Assembly: GCF_030499575.1 (NCBI RefSeq) | Contig: NZ_JASTLC010000001.1 | Span: 10,192,001-10,256,000, forward strand | Reading direction: 5' to 3' | DNA: 64,000 nt | From: Streptomyces sp. DG2A-72 | GTDB taxonomy: Bacteria; Actinomycetota; Actinomycetes; Streptomycetales; Streptomycetaceae | Shown here: positions 18,682 to 27,190 of the stretch, piece by piece | How positions within the stretch are numbered: the first letter of the stretch is position 1 | Layout: the number at the start of each line of letters is the position of its first letter | Made by a program: the position numbers and the translations under genes | The notes under the pieces: generated by a model | What the model saw: only the letters and a program-made list of their open reading frames with translations | The model's database searches: none | What the model was told of the DNA's origin: nothing

Positions 18682-19740
18682 TCACCGGGGCGGATCATCC
18701 GGCTGCTGGTCCTGTTCACCATGTGCGCCGGCAGGTCCGGGGTTCTCGGTTGGGGGGTCTGACAGGGAGGGTGCTTTCTCATCCTGTGCGGCGGGTGTCA
18801 GGTGGAGGGGGGCGGGTCGCCGCAGGCTGAATATGACGGATGCGGCCAGAACAACGACGATGACCGCGAGGCTGATCGGTGAGGGGATTTCCGGGATGCT
18901 GGGGCTGATCGTCTTGTGGGATGCCTGGAGGATGAGCTTGACGCCGATGAAAGCGAGGATGATCGCCAGGCCCTTGTTGAGGTAGTGGAAGCGGTCCAGC
19001 AGGCCCGCGAGCATGAAGTAGAGGGCGCGCAGGCCCAGGATGGCGAACGCGTTACTGGTGTAGACGATGAAGGCGTCGTCGCTGACAGCGAGGACAGCGG
19101 GGACGCTGTCGACGGCGAAGATCAAGTCGGCTGCCTCGATCGCGGCGACTACCGCGAGGAGCGGGGTGGCCACACGTTTGCCGGCCTCCCTGACGAAGAA
19201 CTTCATGCCGGCGTACTCGTCCCGGACCGGCATGATTTTGCGGAGCATCCGCACGGCGAAGCTCTTGCCCGGGTCGAAGCTCTCCTCCTCGTTCTTGAGG
19301 AGCTTGTAGGTGCTGTAGAACAGGACGGCGGCGAAGGCGAACAGCACCGCGGTGAAGCGGCTGACGACGGCGACACCGAGCGAGAGGAAGATCCCGCGGA
19401 AGACGAGGGCGCCCATCACGCCGAAGAACAGGACTCGGTGCTGGTAGGCGCGCGGCACCTTAAAGTAGGCGAAGATCACCGCGAACACGAACAGGTTGTC
19501 CACCGACAGGCTCTTCTCCAGCAGCCACGCGGTGGTGTACTCGGTGCCGGCTGTCCCGCCGAGAACGAGGAAGACGACACCGGCGAAGACCAGAGCGAGA
19601 CCCACCCAAAGGGCGCTCCAGGCGGCAGCCTCCTTGAAGCCGATGACATGCGCGGTGCGGTGGGCCAGCAGATCCACCGTCAGCGACACCACCACCGTCG
19701 CCGCGAACGCCCCCCACAGCCAGAACGGGACCTCAGGCAC
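18682..19740 (-). CDS. TerC-family integral membrane protein
   Basis: The protein is 352 residues from a GTG start preceded by GAAGGTGA. It has about nine hydrophobic segments in the TerC/Alx pattern. The signature acidic residues are in LEKSLSVDNLFVFAVIF (Asp81-Asn82) and EAADLIFAVDSVPAVLAVS, residues implicated in metal binding in the family. TerC/Alx proteins are linked to tellurite resistance and manganese export, and to metallation of exported enzymes. The last 50 residues are a hydrophilic Pro/Glu/Gln tail. There are no ter operon neighbours, so a manganese-export role is as likely as tellurite resistance. Confidence 0.92.
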   Translation of the reverse strand: MPEVPFWLWGAFAATVVVSLTVDLLAHRTAHVIGFKEAAAWSALWVGLALVFAGVVFLVLGGTAGTEYTTAWLLEKSLSVDNLFVFAVIFAYFKVPRAYQHRVLFFGVMGALVFRGIFLSLGVAVVSRFTAVLFAFAAVLFYSTYKLLKNEEESFDPGKSFAVRMLRKIMPVRDEYAGMKFFVREAGKRVATPLLAVVAAIEAADLIFAVDSVPAVLAVSDDAFIVYTSNAFAILGLRALYFMLAGLLDRFHYLNKGLAIILAFIGVKLILQASHKTISPSIPEIPSPISLAVIVVVLAASVIFSLRRPAPLHLTPAAQDEKAPSLSDPPTENPGPAGAHGEQDQQPDDPPR

Positions 19741-20127
19741 AACCCGTCACCTTCTCAGTGGCCCACACCGATACGGGCCCCTATACGGGAGTCTGCGACA
19801 TTTCACTGGACCAGGCGACATCAGGGCTGGAGGCGGAGCATGTCTGGCTCGCCAGCTTCGCGGTGAGTGCACGCCACGAGGCGAGCGGCGCTCGGTACCT
19901 GGAGGTCTCCTGTCGCCGGGCCGGGCACCCCGGAGGACTTGGCGGTCGCGGGCGGTCGCGGTACACGGGCTTCTCGCTGTCCGAAGTTGATCAGCGGCGT
20001 ACCGCAGGCCACGGCGGTTGCCCTGCGGGCATGCGGGCGGTGGCGAAGAGAGGCAAGGGCAAAGAGCCGGGTATAGCCTGAATTGCCGATTGATTGGCAT
20101 GCGTCACTCAACACGCGGGAGAGGCTC
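19741..20127. other. divergent intergenic region
   Basis: This 387-base gap lies between the divergently transcribed TerC gene and the ABM/SnoaL gene, so both promoters must be here. A TerC-type mRNA leader (Alx-like, Mn-responsive) would lie next to 19,741, but I could not recognise conserved leader elements by eye. Confidence 0.4.
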
Positions 20128-20823
20128 ATGACCTTCGTCCAGCTCATCGACTGCAAGACCAGCAATGTCGATCAACTCAACCAGCTCATGGACAGCTGGG
20201 TCGAGGCGACCCAGGGCAAGCGGACCGCCACACACTCGATCGTCGGGCGGGACCGCGCGGACTCCGCCCATGTCGTCGAGATCGTGGAGTTCCCGTCCTA
20301 CGAGGAGGCGATGAAGAACTCCAACCTCCCCGAGACCAACCGCATCTTCGAGGAACTTGTCGCCGCCTGCGAGGAGACGCCCACCTTCACGGACCTCGAC
20401 GTCGTACGGGACGAGCAGCTCAACAAGCTCGTCGTCCGCCGCTTCTTCGACGAGGTCATCAACGCCAAGAACCTCGACCTCGCCGACGAGCTGTGCACTG
20501 GCAACTACCGGGAGCACGACCCCTCCCTCTCCTCTTACGACGTGGACCTCGCCCAGGCCAAGCGGGAGAACGGCGAGATCCTGGACGCCTTCAATCCCCG
20601 GCTCACAGTGGAGAGCGTGATCGCCGAGGGCGACCTGGTGACCTGCCGGATCACCTTCCAGGGCCGGCACACCGGCACCTACCAGGGGCTGGAACCCACC
20701 AACCGGGACGTCGCCGGAACCGGGCACGCCACGTTCCGCTGCCAGGGCGGCAAGGTCGCCGAGAGCTGGTGGAACTGGGACGACCTCGGCCTGATGCGGC
20801 AACTGGGGGCCGTGGAAGCCTGA
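20128..20823 (+). CDS. ABM-like plus SnoaL-like (ester cyclase) fusion protein
   Basis: ATG 20,128 follows GGGAGAGGCTC. Residues 1-95 form a dimeric alpha/beta-barrel-like domain (FVQLIDCKTSNVDQLNQLMD, then HVVEIVEFPSYEEAM) of the antibiotic-biosynthesis-monooxygenase superfamily. Residues 100-231 form a SnoaL-like NTF2 fold (VVRRFFDEVINAKNLDLADE, REHDP, GRHTGTYQGLEPTNR). SnoaL-type proteins include polyketide cyclases and other small-molecule enzymes. The fusion suggests a single-chain enzyme of unknown substrate, and no biosynthetic cluster is adjacent. A strong terminator follows. Confidence 0.75.
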   Translation: MTFVQLIDCKTSNVDQLNQLMDSWVEATQGKRTATHSIVGRDRADSAHVVEIVEFPSYEEAMKNSNLPETNRIFEELVAACEETPTFTDLDVVRDEQLNKLVVRRFFDEVINAKNLDLADELCTGNYREHDPSLSSYDVDLAQAKRENGEILDAFNPRLTVESVIAEGDLVTCRITFQGRHTGTYQGLEPTNRDVAGTGHATFRCQGGKVAESWWNWDDLGLMRQLGAVEA

Positions 20824-20850
20824 CCCGTCCCAGGCTCTGGTTGCGTGAGG

Positions 20851-20902
20851 CGGCACGCCGAGTAAGGGGCGGTCCTATGCAGGCCGCCCCTTACTCGTGT
20901 GC
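20851..20902 (+). terminator. strong intrinsic terminator hairpin
   Basis: GAGTAAGGGGCGG (20,860-20,872) pairs perfectly with CCGCCCCTTACTC (20,884-20,896), and CGGCAC/GTGCCG extends the stem. It lies 28 bases after the ABM/SnoaL stop. Confidence 0.85.
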
Positions 20903-20982
20903 CGTGGCCGTCGGTTACGGCAGCGGCGAGGAAACTCGCGATGTGATCAGCGAGCGCTCGGCCGTCGCCCGGCACGCTGTAG

Positions 20983-21240
20983 CACCTGTCCTGCGACGAC
21001 ACCGAGGGCCGCAACGCCTTCGACGATCCCGCGGGCGCCTACGGCCTATGGCCCTTCGCCGGGTTCGTCGACCTGCTGGCGGACGCCTGCGCCGCGAACC
21101 TTGTCAGCGACGACCGGTTCGCCTGCGCCGGCCCCGGCCGGCTGCTGCGCGAACTCTCCTGCGCGGTCGCCCGCTTGCCCTGGCCTATCAGGAGGCACCG
21201 CCCAATTGTTCCAGCTCCTCCACATCGACCACATCGACTA
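20983..21240 (+). pseudogene. fragment of an unrecognised coding sequence
   Basis: This frame has no start (it follows a TAG). It reads HLSCDDTEGRNAFDDPAGAY and then GLWPFAGFVDLLADACAANL with good codon bias, then turns into Arg/His/Pro-rich noise after about 21,190. It looks like an internal gene fragment left by rearrangement. Family not recognised. Confidence 0.35.
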
Positions 21241-21245
21241 CGTCC

Positions 21246-21430
21246 TCAGATGATGGAGCGGTCGCCGAAAGGCTTGTCGTAATCGGCCAGCGTGAGATCG
21301 CCGGGCTCGTCCCCGCCTTTTGTGACGACCCTGAGGATGTAGGGCTCGTCCTCCGTGGCGACGTAGGTGTTCGTGGTGGCGCCGTCCTCTTCCTTGGTCA
21401 GTGTGATGGCGTTCTGCCGCCGCGCTGCTT
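21246..21430 (-). pseudogene. C-terminal fragment of a secreted lipoprotein-like protein
   Basis: The last 55 residues (AITLTKEEDGATTNTYVATE, then PYILRVVTKGGDEPGDLTLA) resemble the C-terminal strands of Streptomyces LolA/LppX-like lipoproteins. These typically end with a D/Y-x-x-PF motif, here YDKPFGDRS. Upstream of about 21,430 the frame becomes Arg-rich and lacks a signal peptide. Only the gene's tail remains. Confidence 0.5.
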
Positions 21431-21462
21431 TCGCTGACAGAAGGACAGGCTCGACTGCACGT

Positions 21463-21499
21463 TGGCCCGCCTCGCCGGTGAGCGGCGCGAGGCGGGCCA
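21463..21499. terminator. GC-rich hairpin, possible terminator
   Basis: TGGCCCGCCTCGC (21,463-21,475) and its exact complement (21,487-21,499) form a 13-pair stem with an 11-base loop. It lies at the broken 5' edge of the lipoprotein fragment, downstream of the minus-strand pseudogene that starts at 21,851. Confidence 0.6.
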
Positions 21500-21559
21500 G
21501 GCGCGGCCGACGACGGCCCGGGTGGCGCGTCTCACTCTGGCACGGGCGCTGTGCGCGCC

Positions 21560-21851
21560 GCGGTACCTCCGGTCGCGGCACGCCTTTCGGCGATGTCTGT
21601 CACCTGGTCGGGCCGTGTCAGGTGGTCTGTCCGGCTGCCAGCCGGACAAGCTGTCGTCGTCGCCGACGTCGGCGGTCAACCGCATGCCCGGCAGGTCGCT
21701 GACAGAGACCCCAACCGCGGCGGCGATGACCGCCGGCGGATGGCGCTCCGGCTCGCCGCGCTCGGATGGAGGGGTCGGCGACAATCTCGGCTTGATCACC
21801 GAACAGCAGCAGGACGCGGACGGTGATGCGCTCGGTGGTCATGGACGCCAT
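21560..21851 (-). pseudogene. small conserved-looking gene with a frameshift
   Basis: ATG 21,849-21,851 after GAAAGGA starts MASMTTERITVRVLLLFGDQ and AEIVADPSIRA. At about 21,765 coding character jumps to the neighbouring frame: PPAVIAAAVGVSVSDLPGMR and LTADVGDDDSLSGWQPD. A single indel would rejoin them into one protein of about 80-90 residues. The family is not recognised. The 3' end cannot be fixed. Confidence 0.4.
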
Positions 21852-22339
21852 TCCTTTCGGTAGCCAGGGTGGTGGGCGTAGCGTGACGCGCGCAGCCGGA
21901 CGGCGGTCTCCAGACGGAGCACCCCGTACACGCCAACACCGTCGGGCAATCGGGGCGCGCAAGGGGCAGTGGCGAGCACGCACGCCGGCGCTGGGCGGGC
22001 CGAGCCTTTGGGGCCTGTCAGCCCCAGTGCCCAGCGGCACTGAACCCACTTGGACTTGGCGGAAGGCCGAAACTGTGACGACCCACCAGACCGTTTGCGT
22101 TTCGGTGTGCTGTCGGCCACATTTAGGCAGGTCACACCTGGTTCTCCAGCCGGAAACGGTGCTGGCCTTCATTGTCGGCGCCAAGGTTCGGGACCTCGCC
22201 CTGGGTGTGGCCACCGAACGCCTAAACGAAGTGGCTTTGACCTGCGCAAACGCGCTAACAAAGGAGGCTGGCTGCGTTATTCGGGACGCTACGCGACCGG
22301 AAAAGAGCAACGGTCAAAAGACAGTGTGCGTTTTGGCGT
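21852..22339. other. region without a convincing gene
   Basis: This 488-base stretch separates a frameshifted small gene from the truncated glycosyltransferase. Its open frames lack family motifs. Base composition is somewhat less GC-rich around 22,200-22,350, which may mark a junction. Confidence 0.4.
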
Positions 22340-23305
22340 GTGCGGACGCGAGTCCGGACATTTCTCCCGCGACGGTGGCCGAGTTCTGCCGAGTTCTTCG
22401 GGGGCGTCTGCGTCGACCTGGGAGCGGAGGAAGCCATCGCTCAAGCCCGTACCTTCGCTCCCGATCTCATCATCGTCGAATCGGCCGACTACCTGGGGCG
22501 CTTCGCGGCGGCCGTCCTTGATGTACCTGTGGTCACGCACGGCGTGGGCATCGCCATCGAGGAGCAGCTGGCGCACGCCATGGACGCCGCCGCGGGCGCC
22601 CGGCTGTCCTCGCTCGAACTGACCCTTCCTGAGCCTCGCGCCTCCGTGGACCCGTGGCCCGAATGCCTTCAGCGGGACACCTGGCAGCCCCCCGTCGGGC
22701 GAATCGCGATCCGGTCCGAGGCGCATGAATCGGAGCCTCACGCGTCCGAGGCTCACGAAGGGGAGGACGGAAGCGAAGGGTCGAAGCCGGCCTTCCCTGG
22801 CCCCGGCCGTCAACACCTGCCTCGCGTGCTGGTCACGCTGGGTACTGTCCTCGACGAGCCCGAACTCCTCGCCACGATCGTGGACTCGCTGGCCGGGCCG
22901 GAGGTCAATGTCGTTGTCGCGGTCAATCCGTCCGCGCGGGCCGACACCGCGCCGACCGAACGTACCGGGGTCCGGGTCGTCGGATTCGTTCCTATGCGCC
23001 GCCTCCTCGAAGGCGTGGACGTCGTGGTCGCCTCGGGCGGAGCCGGCACCGTACTCGCGGTCCTCGGCTCCGGGATTCCCATGGTGTTGCTCCCCATGGG
23101 GCTGGACAAGCCGCTGAATGCCGAACGTGCGTCAGCGGTAGGAGCCGCGATGGTGGTGGACAGCCCCGATCAGATCGGTAAGGCGGTGACGAAGGTCCTG
23201 AGCGATGAGTCCTTCGCACACAGCGCGTCCACGGTGGCACAGGAGATCGCGGACATGAACTCCGCGGAGACCGTCCTCACCCTGCTGCTCGACCATGTGA
23301 GCTGA
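22340..23305 (+). pseudogene. GT1-family glycosyltransferase, N-terminally truncated
   Basis: From about 22,400 the frame is a macrolide-type (UGT/MGT) glycosyltransferase. It has EEAIAQARTFAPDLIIVESA, PRVLVTLGTVLDEPELLA opening the C-terminal nucleotide-sugar domain, and the donor-binding loop ASGGAGTVLAVLGSGIPMVL plus PMGLDKPLNAERASAVGAAM. The usual first 90-100 residues (acceptor-binding start, with a GH-x-x-P-type motif) are missing, and the frame's GTG start lies in unrelated sequence. It may be a fragment or, less likely, a short functional form. A terminator follows. Confidence 0.7.
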
Positions 23306-23320
23306 CTCCGACAGTCGCCG

Positions 23321-23350
23321 CCAGCGACGGCGCGGCTGCGCCGTCGCTGG
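23321..23350 (+). terminator. intrinsic terminator hairpin
   Basis: CCAGCGACGGCGC, the loop GGCT and GCGCCGTCGCTGG form a perfect 13-pair stem 16 bases after the glycosyltransferase stop. Confidence 0.85.
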
Positions 23351-23484
23351 AAGGTACCCCGCATCCGCGCCGGTGAGCCATCACAGGTGACCGTCCGGTT
23401 GGGCATCACGGTCAGCAAGAACCGTGCTCCGCATGGCCATGGAGGTGCCGCGCAGATGGTGGATCTGTTGCCCGTGAACTAAGA

Positions 23485-23544
23485 GCAACCAATGGTTGCG
23501 CATACTGGAGGAAGGGTCTACAGTGATGTGCAACCAAAGGTTGC
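23485..23544 (+). promoter_or_regulatory. promoter with two palindromic operators (likely ArsR sites)
   Basis: GCAACCAATGGTTGC (23,485-23,499) and GCAACCAAAGGTTGC (23,530-23,544) are near-identical 15-base palindromes with centres 45 bases apart. Between and overlapping them is a candidate promoter, TTGCGC (23,495-23,500) with TACAGT (23,519-23,524) at 18-base spacing. One site covers the -35 and the other lies just after the expected transcription start. The downstream operon encodes an ArsR repressor, so autoregulation is the simplest reading. Confidence 0.75.
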
Positions 23545-23563
23545 GAGATGGTGGGAGAGTGCG

Positions 23564-24028
23564 ATGGAGTACGGCAGCATCGAGCGGGAGATCCACATCG
23601 AAGCCACGCCCGAGGTCGTCTACGAGGTCATCAGCAGGCCCGAACATCTGCGGGAGTGGTGGCCGGACGAGGCAGAGCTCGAGCCGGTGCCCGGCGCTAC
23701 TGGGGCCATCTCGTTCGGCGACAGGACTGCGCCGGAGGCGAAGGTCGTACCACTCACCGTGGTGGAGGCCGACCCGCCCCGGCGGTTCTCCTTCCGCTGG
23801 GTGTACGACGAGGGGGAGGCCGCGACGTCGGACGACTCGCTCCTGGTGACCTTCGAGCTGGTCCCGTCGGGTGCGGGGACACTGCTGCGCTTCACCGAGG
23901 AGGGGTTCAGGGAGAGGGGCTGGGAGGTCGCCGTGCTCGAGGAGCAGTACCGCGAGCACGTCACCGGCTGGGACTACTTCCTGCCCCGCCTCGTCTCGTA
24001 CGTCGCCCGGCTGGTGTCGACGCCATGA
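23564..24028 (+). CDS. SRPBCC (AHSA1/START-like) domain protein
   Basis: The 154-residue protein starts MEYGSIEREIHIEATPEVVY and has the conserved REWWPDEAELEPVPGATGAI and the C-terminal helix VLEEQYREHVTGWDYFLPRL. SRPBCC proteins enclose a hydrophobic cavity. In ArsR-linked operons they are stress- or ligand-related and have no fixed reaction. Its stop overlaps the ArsR start (ATGA), which implies translational coupling. The twin operators lie in its promoter. Confidence 0.88.
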   Translation: MEYGSIEREIHIEATPEVVYEVISRPEHLREWWPDEAELEPVPGATGAISFGDRTAPEAKVVPLTVVEADPPRRFSFRWVYDEGEAATSDDSLLVTFELVPSGAGTLLRFTEEGFRERGWEVAVLEEQYREHVTGWDYFLPRLVSYVARLVSTP

Positions 24029-24363
24029 GCGTGACCATCGACGACGAGCTCTGGTCGGCGGTGGGGGACCCGACCCGGCGGCGGATGCTCGACCTGCTGT
24101 TGACCGACGGCGGCGGGACGGCGACCACGCTGAGTGAGCAGCTGCCGGTCACGCGGCAGGCGGTCGCCAAACACCTCGGCGTACTTGACCGGGTGGGGCT
24201 GGTGCACGTCACGCCGTCCGGACGCGAGCGCGTTTACCAGGTCGATGAGGCCCAACTCACCCGCGCAGTCGCGCAGTTGTCGTCGGTCGGGGCTGCCTGG
24301 GATGCCCGACTGCAACGCATCAAGCGGATCGCCGAAGCAATCCAGCGCGGCCAGGAGGGCTGA
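24025..24363 (+). CDS. ArsR-family transcriptional repressor
   Basis: The 112-residue winged-HTH protein has LWSAVGDPTRRRMLDLLLTD and LSEQLPVTRQAVAKHLGVLD, followed by the wing VTPSGRERVYQVDEAQL. No Cys/His metal site is visible, which is usual for ArsR proteins paired with SRPBCC genes and suggests non-metal control. It overlaps the upstream SRPBCC gene by four bases. It is the likely binder of the GCAACC-GGTTGC palindromes at 23,485-23,544. Confidence 0.92.
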   Translation: MSVTIDDELWSAVGDPTRRRMLDLLLTDGGGTATTLSEQLPVTRQAVAKHLGVLDRVGLVHVTPSGRERVYQVDEAQLTRAVAQLSSVGAAWDARLQRIKRIAEAIQRGQEG

Positions 24364-24453
24364 CCCGCACGAACGAGCGCGCCGCCTCATCCGGGGCTGC
24401 GCTGATGAACCGCGCCCGCATGCGGGCGCCTACCCGAGGAACGAGGCATCGAG

Positions 24454-24894
24454 ATGGTGGACATCCTGCACAGGATCGGAGTCGAGTCGTCTCCCGACGA
24501 CGTCTACGCGGCCTTGGCCACGGTCGACGGTCTGGCGGGCTGGTGGACGGAGGACACCGACGGCGACACCAACGTCGGGGGAGTGATCCGGTTCCGCTTC
24601 GAGCCCGGCGGGTTCGACATGAAGGTACTGGAGGCCCGGCCCGCCGAGCGCGTGCTCTGGGAGGTCGTCGACGGTCCCGAGGAGTGGATCGGCACCAACA
24701 TCCGCTTCGAGCTCAAGCAGGAGGACGGCTTCACGATCGTGCTGTTCCGGCACGAAGGCTGGAAGGAGCCGGTGGAGTTCATGTATCACTGCAGCACCAA
24801 GTGGGCGACCTTCCTGATGAGCCTCAAGAGGCTGGTCGAAACCGGCAAGGGCGAGCCCGCACCGCACGACGTCAAGATCAGCAACTGGCACTAG
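24454..24894 (+). CDS. SRPBCC domain protein
   Basis: The 146-residue product starts MVDILHRIGVESSPDDVYAA and carries GLAGWWTEDTDGDTNVGG, FRFEPGGFDMKVLE and WKEPVEFMYHCSTKWATFL. The last of these is the family's final helix. It is 90 bases downstream of the ArsR gene in the same direction and is probably the third gene of that operon. It is distinct in sequence from the first SRPBCC gene, so the pair may handle different ligands or form a heterodimer. Confidence 0.87.
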   Translation: MVDILHRIGVESSPDDVYAALATVDGLAGWWTEDTDGDTNVGGVIRFRFEPGGFDMKVLEARPAERVLWEVVDGPEEWIGTNIRFELKQEDGFTIVLFRHEGWKEPVEFMYHCSTKWATFLMSLKRLVETGKGEPAPHDVKISNWH

Positions 24895-25144
24895 ACCTTG
24901 CCCGTCACGTCTGTGCGAGCGTCAGGTGGGACGGCCCACCGGCTCGGGCCGCTGATCGTCCCGGGGGGCCGTCATCGGGAGATCCCGGCGCTCGTCCGCA
25001 GCAGCAAGGTCCGCAGCACCAGGGCGGCATGACGGGCGTTGGCATCCCGGCGGACACCATCTGCCGCGTCCTTGCCGCTGGGCGTGTTGTACGCCGATCG
25101 AAGGCCCGAACGGCCGTCATCCGCGTGTCCTCAGTAGGGGTGGC

Positions 25145-25960
25145 CTATGGAGTGGCATGGTCCTTGACGCTCTTTGCCGCGAGGGCCTGAGGTCGCCACA
25201 CTCGGACCCTCGCGGCAGAGGCCCGCGTGACGCCGGCAGGGGAGGGGAGACCGGAGAAAGGGCAGCGCGCTCCTGGCGCGGTGGACGCGTGGGAGATCAT
25301 GGTTGTACGGACGCGCGTGAGCCATAGTCGCCAGTTGTGGATCAGGTGATGCGGGGCGATGCGCAGTCGGCCCTGAGGGCCTGCTGATTCAGGCGTGTGC
25401 GCCGTGGGTGCCCGGGTCGCTGGGGTGAGTGGTGGCGCGGCTGCCGTGGGTGCACAGCGTAGGTCAGGTGCGTCACCCGCGACGACGGCTCCGAACGGAC
25501 CGGCTCCAGTGCGATCCTCGGCCTCGCGGGCCTGGTCGAAGGCGTGCTCGATGCCGTCGTTGACGAAGTGGAACGTGGTGCCGCCGGGCCGCTCCCACGG
25601 GTCACGCTTGGTGTGCGTGACGACGAAGACGGGGGTGTGGAACGGCGCCTCTTCCGGCCAGGACTGCTCGCCGAGGTCGAACATGCGCCTGCCCATGACG
25701 CTCGCGCCGGTGCGCTCGCACATCTCCCGCGCGATGTCGTTGTCGCGGCCCTCCTCGCCGCCCTCGCCCAGCTTCAGGTTCTCCCGGAAGAACCGCAGCG
25801 GAAAGGCCCACTGCTGCAGCTCCGTCCACTGCGCCATCCAGCGCTGAACGTCCGGGTCCTGCCGCTGATCGAGTGCGAACAACTCGTCATCGGGCACGGA
25901 CTCGGGCGCGACGCAGCCGTCCAGCGACATCGACACGCTGAAGAACACCTTCCCGGCCAT
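25145..25960 (-). pseudogene. RibD-domain dihydrofolate reductase-like protein with replaced C-terminus
   Basis: Residues 1-150 are typical: MAGKVFFSVSMSLDGCVAPE, ASVMGRRMFDLGEQSWPEEA and FHFVNDGIEHAFDQAREA. The family then needs a GGA-x-x-x-x-x-L/Y block and the final strands around LLGSG. Instead the frame turns to Ala/Pro/Arg-rich sequence from about 25,490 to the stop at 25,145. The end of the enzyme is therefore lost by a frameshift or junction. The ATG overlaps the stop of the SRPBCC pseudogene (25,960-25,962), so this was the third gene of an ArsR-SRPBCC-RibD operon. Confidence 0.75.
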
Positions 25961-26394
25961 CAGCCCTCCACCCCCTTCCGAACGATCTCGGTGACGTAGG
26001 CCGCCAGGCCGCTCAGGGTCTGCTGGCCGCCCTCGATCGCGTGGTACTTCTCGACCGCCTCGTCGCGCAGGTCAGAACCGACTCGAAGGCGTTCGGGTCG
26101 TCGCGGGACTCACCGTGCAGCAGCACGATCCGCTCCGGCGGGGCGATCCGCAGCCAGCGGATCCACTCGGAGTAGTCGGTCCCGTCCGGCCCGTGCAGCA
26201 CGAAGTCCCACTCCCCGCCCTCGCGAAACACCGCGTGGTGGTGGTGAACCCTCCGGACCCCACCACCGCGACAGGTGCCGGACCTCGGTGAACGCCTCGA
26301 ACACCAGCTCCCGCGGGGCGTCGATGACCCGGGAGATCACGATCTCCCGGTCGGCCGTCGCCGGCTCCGCCCGTTCTTGTCTCGCCCCTGCCAT
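25960..26394 (-). pseudogene. SRPBCC (AHSA1-like) gene with frameshifts and an internal deletion
   Basis: The start is intact (MAGARQERAEPATADREIVI, ISRVIDAPRELVFEAFTEVR, HLSRWWGPEG). The reading frame then changes at least twice. FTTTTR lies in one frame, FREGGEWDFVLHGPDGTDY and IVLLHGESRDDPNAFESVLT in a second, and LRDEAVEKYHAIEGGQQTLS with the end in a third. The segment that should join the last two blocks is missing. It lies three bases after the ArsR stop, so the operon arrangement is still visible although the gene is dead. Confidence 0.8.
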
Positions 26395-26397
26395 GGG

Positions 26398-26739
26398 TCA
26401 GTCGTCCTGCCGTGTCTGCTTGAGGTCCTGCACGTAGGTGTCCAGCCGGTCGAAACTCTCGTTCCAGAACCGCTCGAATCCGCCGACCCACTCGTGGACC
26501 GGCCGCAGCCCGCGGGCATCCAGGCCGTAGAGGCGCTGCTTGCCCGCCCCGCGGACCCGCACCAGCCCCACCTCCCGGAGCACCCGCAGGTGCTTGGACG
26601 CCCGCGGCTGGCTCATCCCCAGCTCCTGTGCCAGGTCGGTCGCCGGCCGCTCACCCGCCCGCAGCAGCGCCAGGATGTCCCGGCGCTGCGGCTCGGCGAT
26701 CGCGTGGAACGCGTCCGATGTCGTTGCTGCTCGTGCCAT
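26398..26739 (-). CDS. ArsR-family transcriptional regulator
   Basis: From ATG 26,739 the 113-residue protein reads MARAATTSDAFHAIAEPQRR, DILALLRAGERPATDLAQEL and MSQPRASKHLRVLREVGLVR, a textbook ArsR winged HTH. The C-terminal HEWVGGFERFWNESFDRLDT is typical of the ArsR type paired with AHSA1 proteins. No metal-binding cysteines are seen. Both downstream operon genes are broken, so its targets may be gone or elsewhere. Confidence 0.9.
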   Translation of the reverse strand: MARAATTSDAFHAIAEPQRRDILALLRAGERPATDLAQELGMSQPRASKHLRVLREVGLVRVRGAGKQRLYGLDARGLRPVHEWVGGFERFWNESFDRLDTYVQDLKQTRQDD

Positions 26740-27190
26740 GCCAGCGATCACATTCCCATATAGGCATGCGTCGACCCGGGGTGGAGCGGACGATCGACAG
26801 GCCCAAGGAACGTCCGCGCACCTCGACACGTCGGCCTACCTGTGGCCTCGAGAGTCGGGGTGCACGCAGAGGAGTCCGTAGGAGCCAGGGGCAGTCGTCG
26901 CCACATGGGCCAACGGGCCCGCACCATCAGGCGACCAGCGGTGATGGGCATGGCCTTTCCGGTGGACGAGGCGAGGGGCCTGCCGTCTGAGCGGTGCGAA
27001 GCCGACGTGCATCGGCGATGTGCTCGCGATCGGGCCTCGGGCTCGTCAACTGCGCTCCCCTTGACGGTGATTCAGCCGCGAGTACTCGACGGTGGCGCTG
27101 ATGCGGCCGGGCCGCCGCGCCCGGCCGCAGGAAGATCCGCCGGACACGCCTAGAGCGTGTCTCTTTGATGGGTTGGCCGGTTGATCGAAG
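26740..27190. other. region without a convincing gene
   Basis: This 451-base gap separates the minus-strand ArsR gene and an IS5 remnant. AT-rich CATTCCCATATAGGCATG just upstream of 26,739 is the likely ArsR promoter/operator. Near 27,153-27,172 the sequence AGAGCGTGTCTCTTTG looks like the left terminal repeat of the IS5 element. Confidence 0.4.

Noticed and set aside
20128..24894. Antibiotic biosynthetic gene cluster
   Set aside because: Isolated ABM/SnoaL, glycosyltransferase fragment and SRPBCC genes occur, but there are no synthase genes and the glycosyltransferase is truncated.
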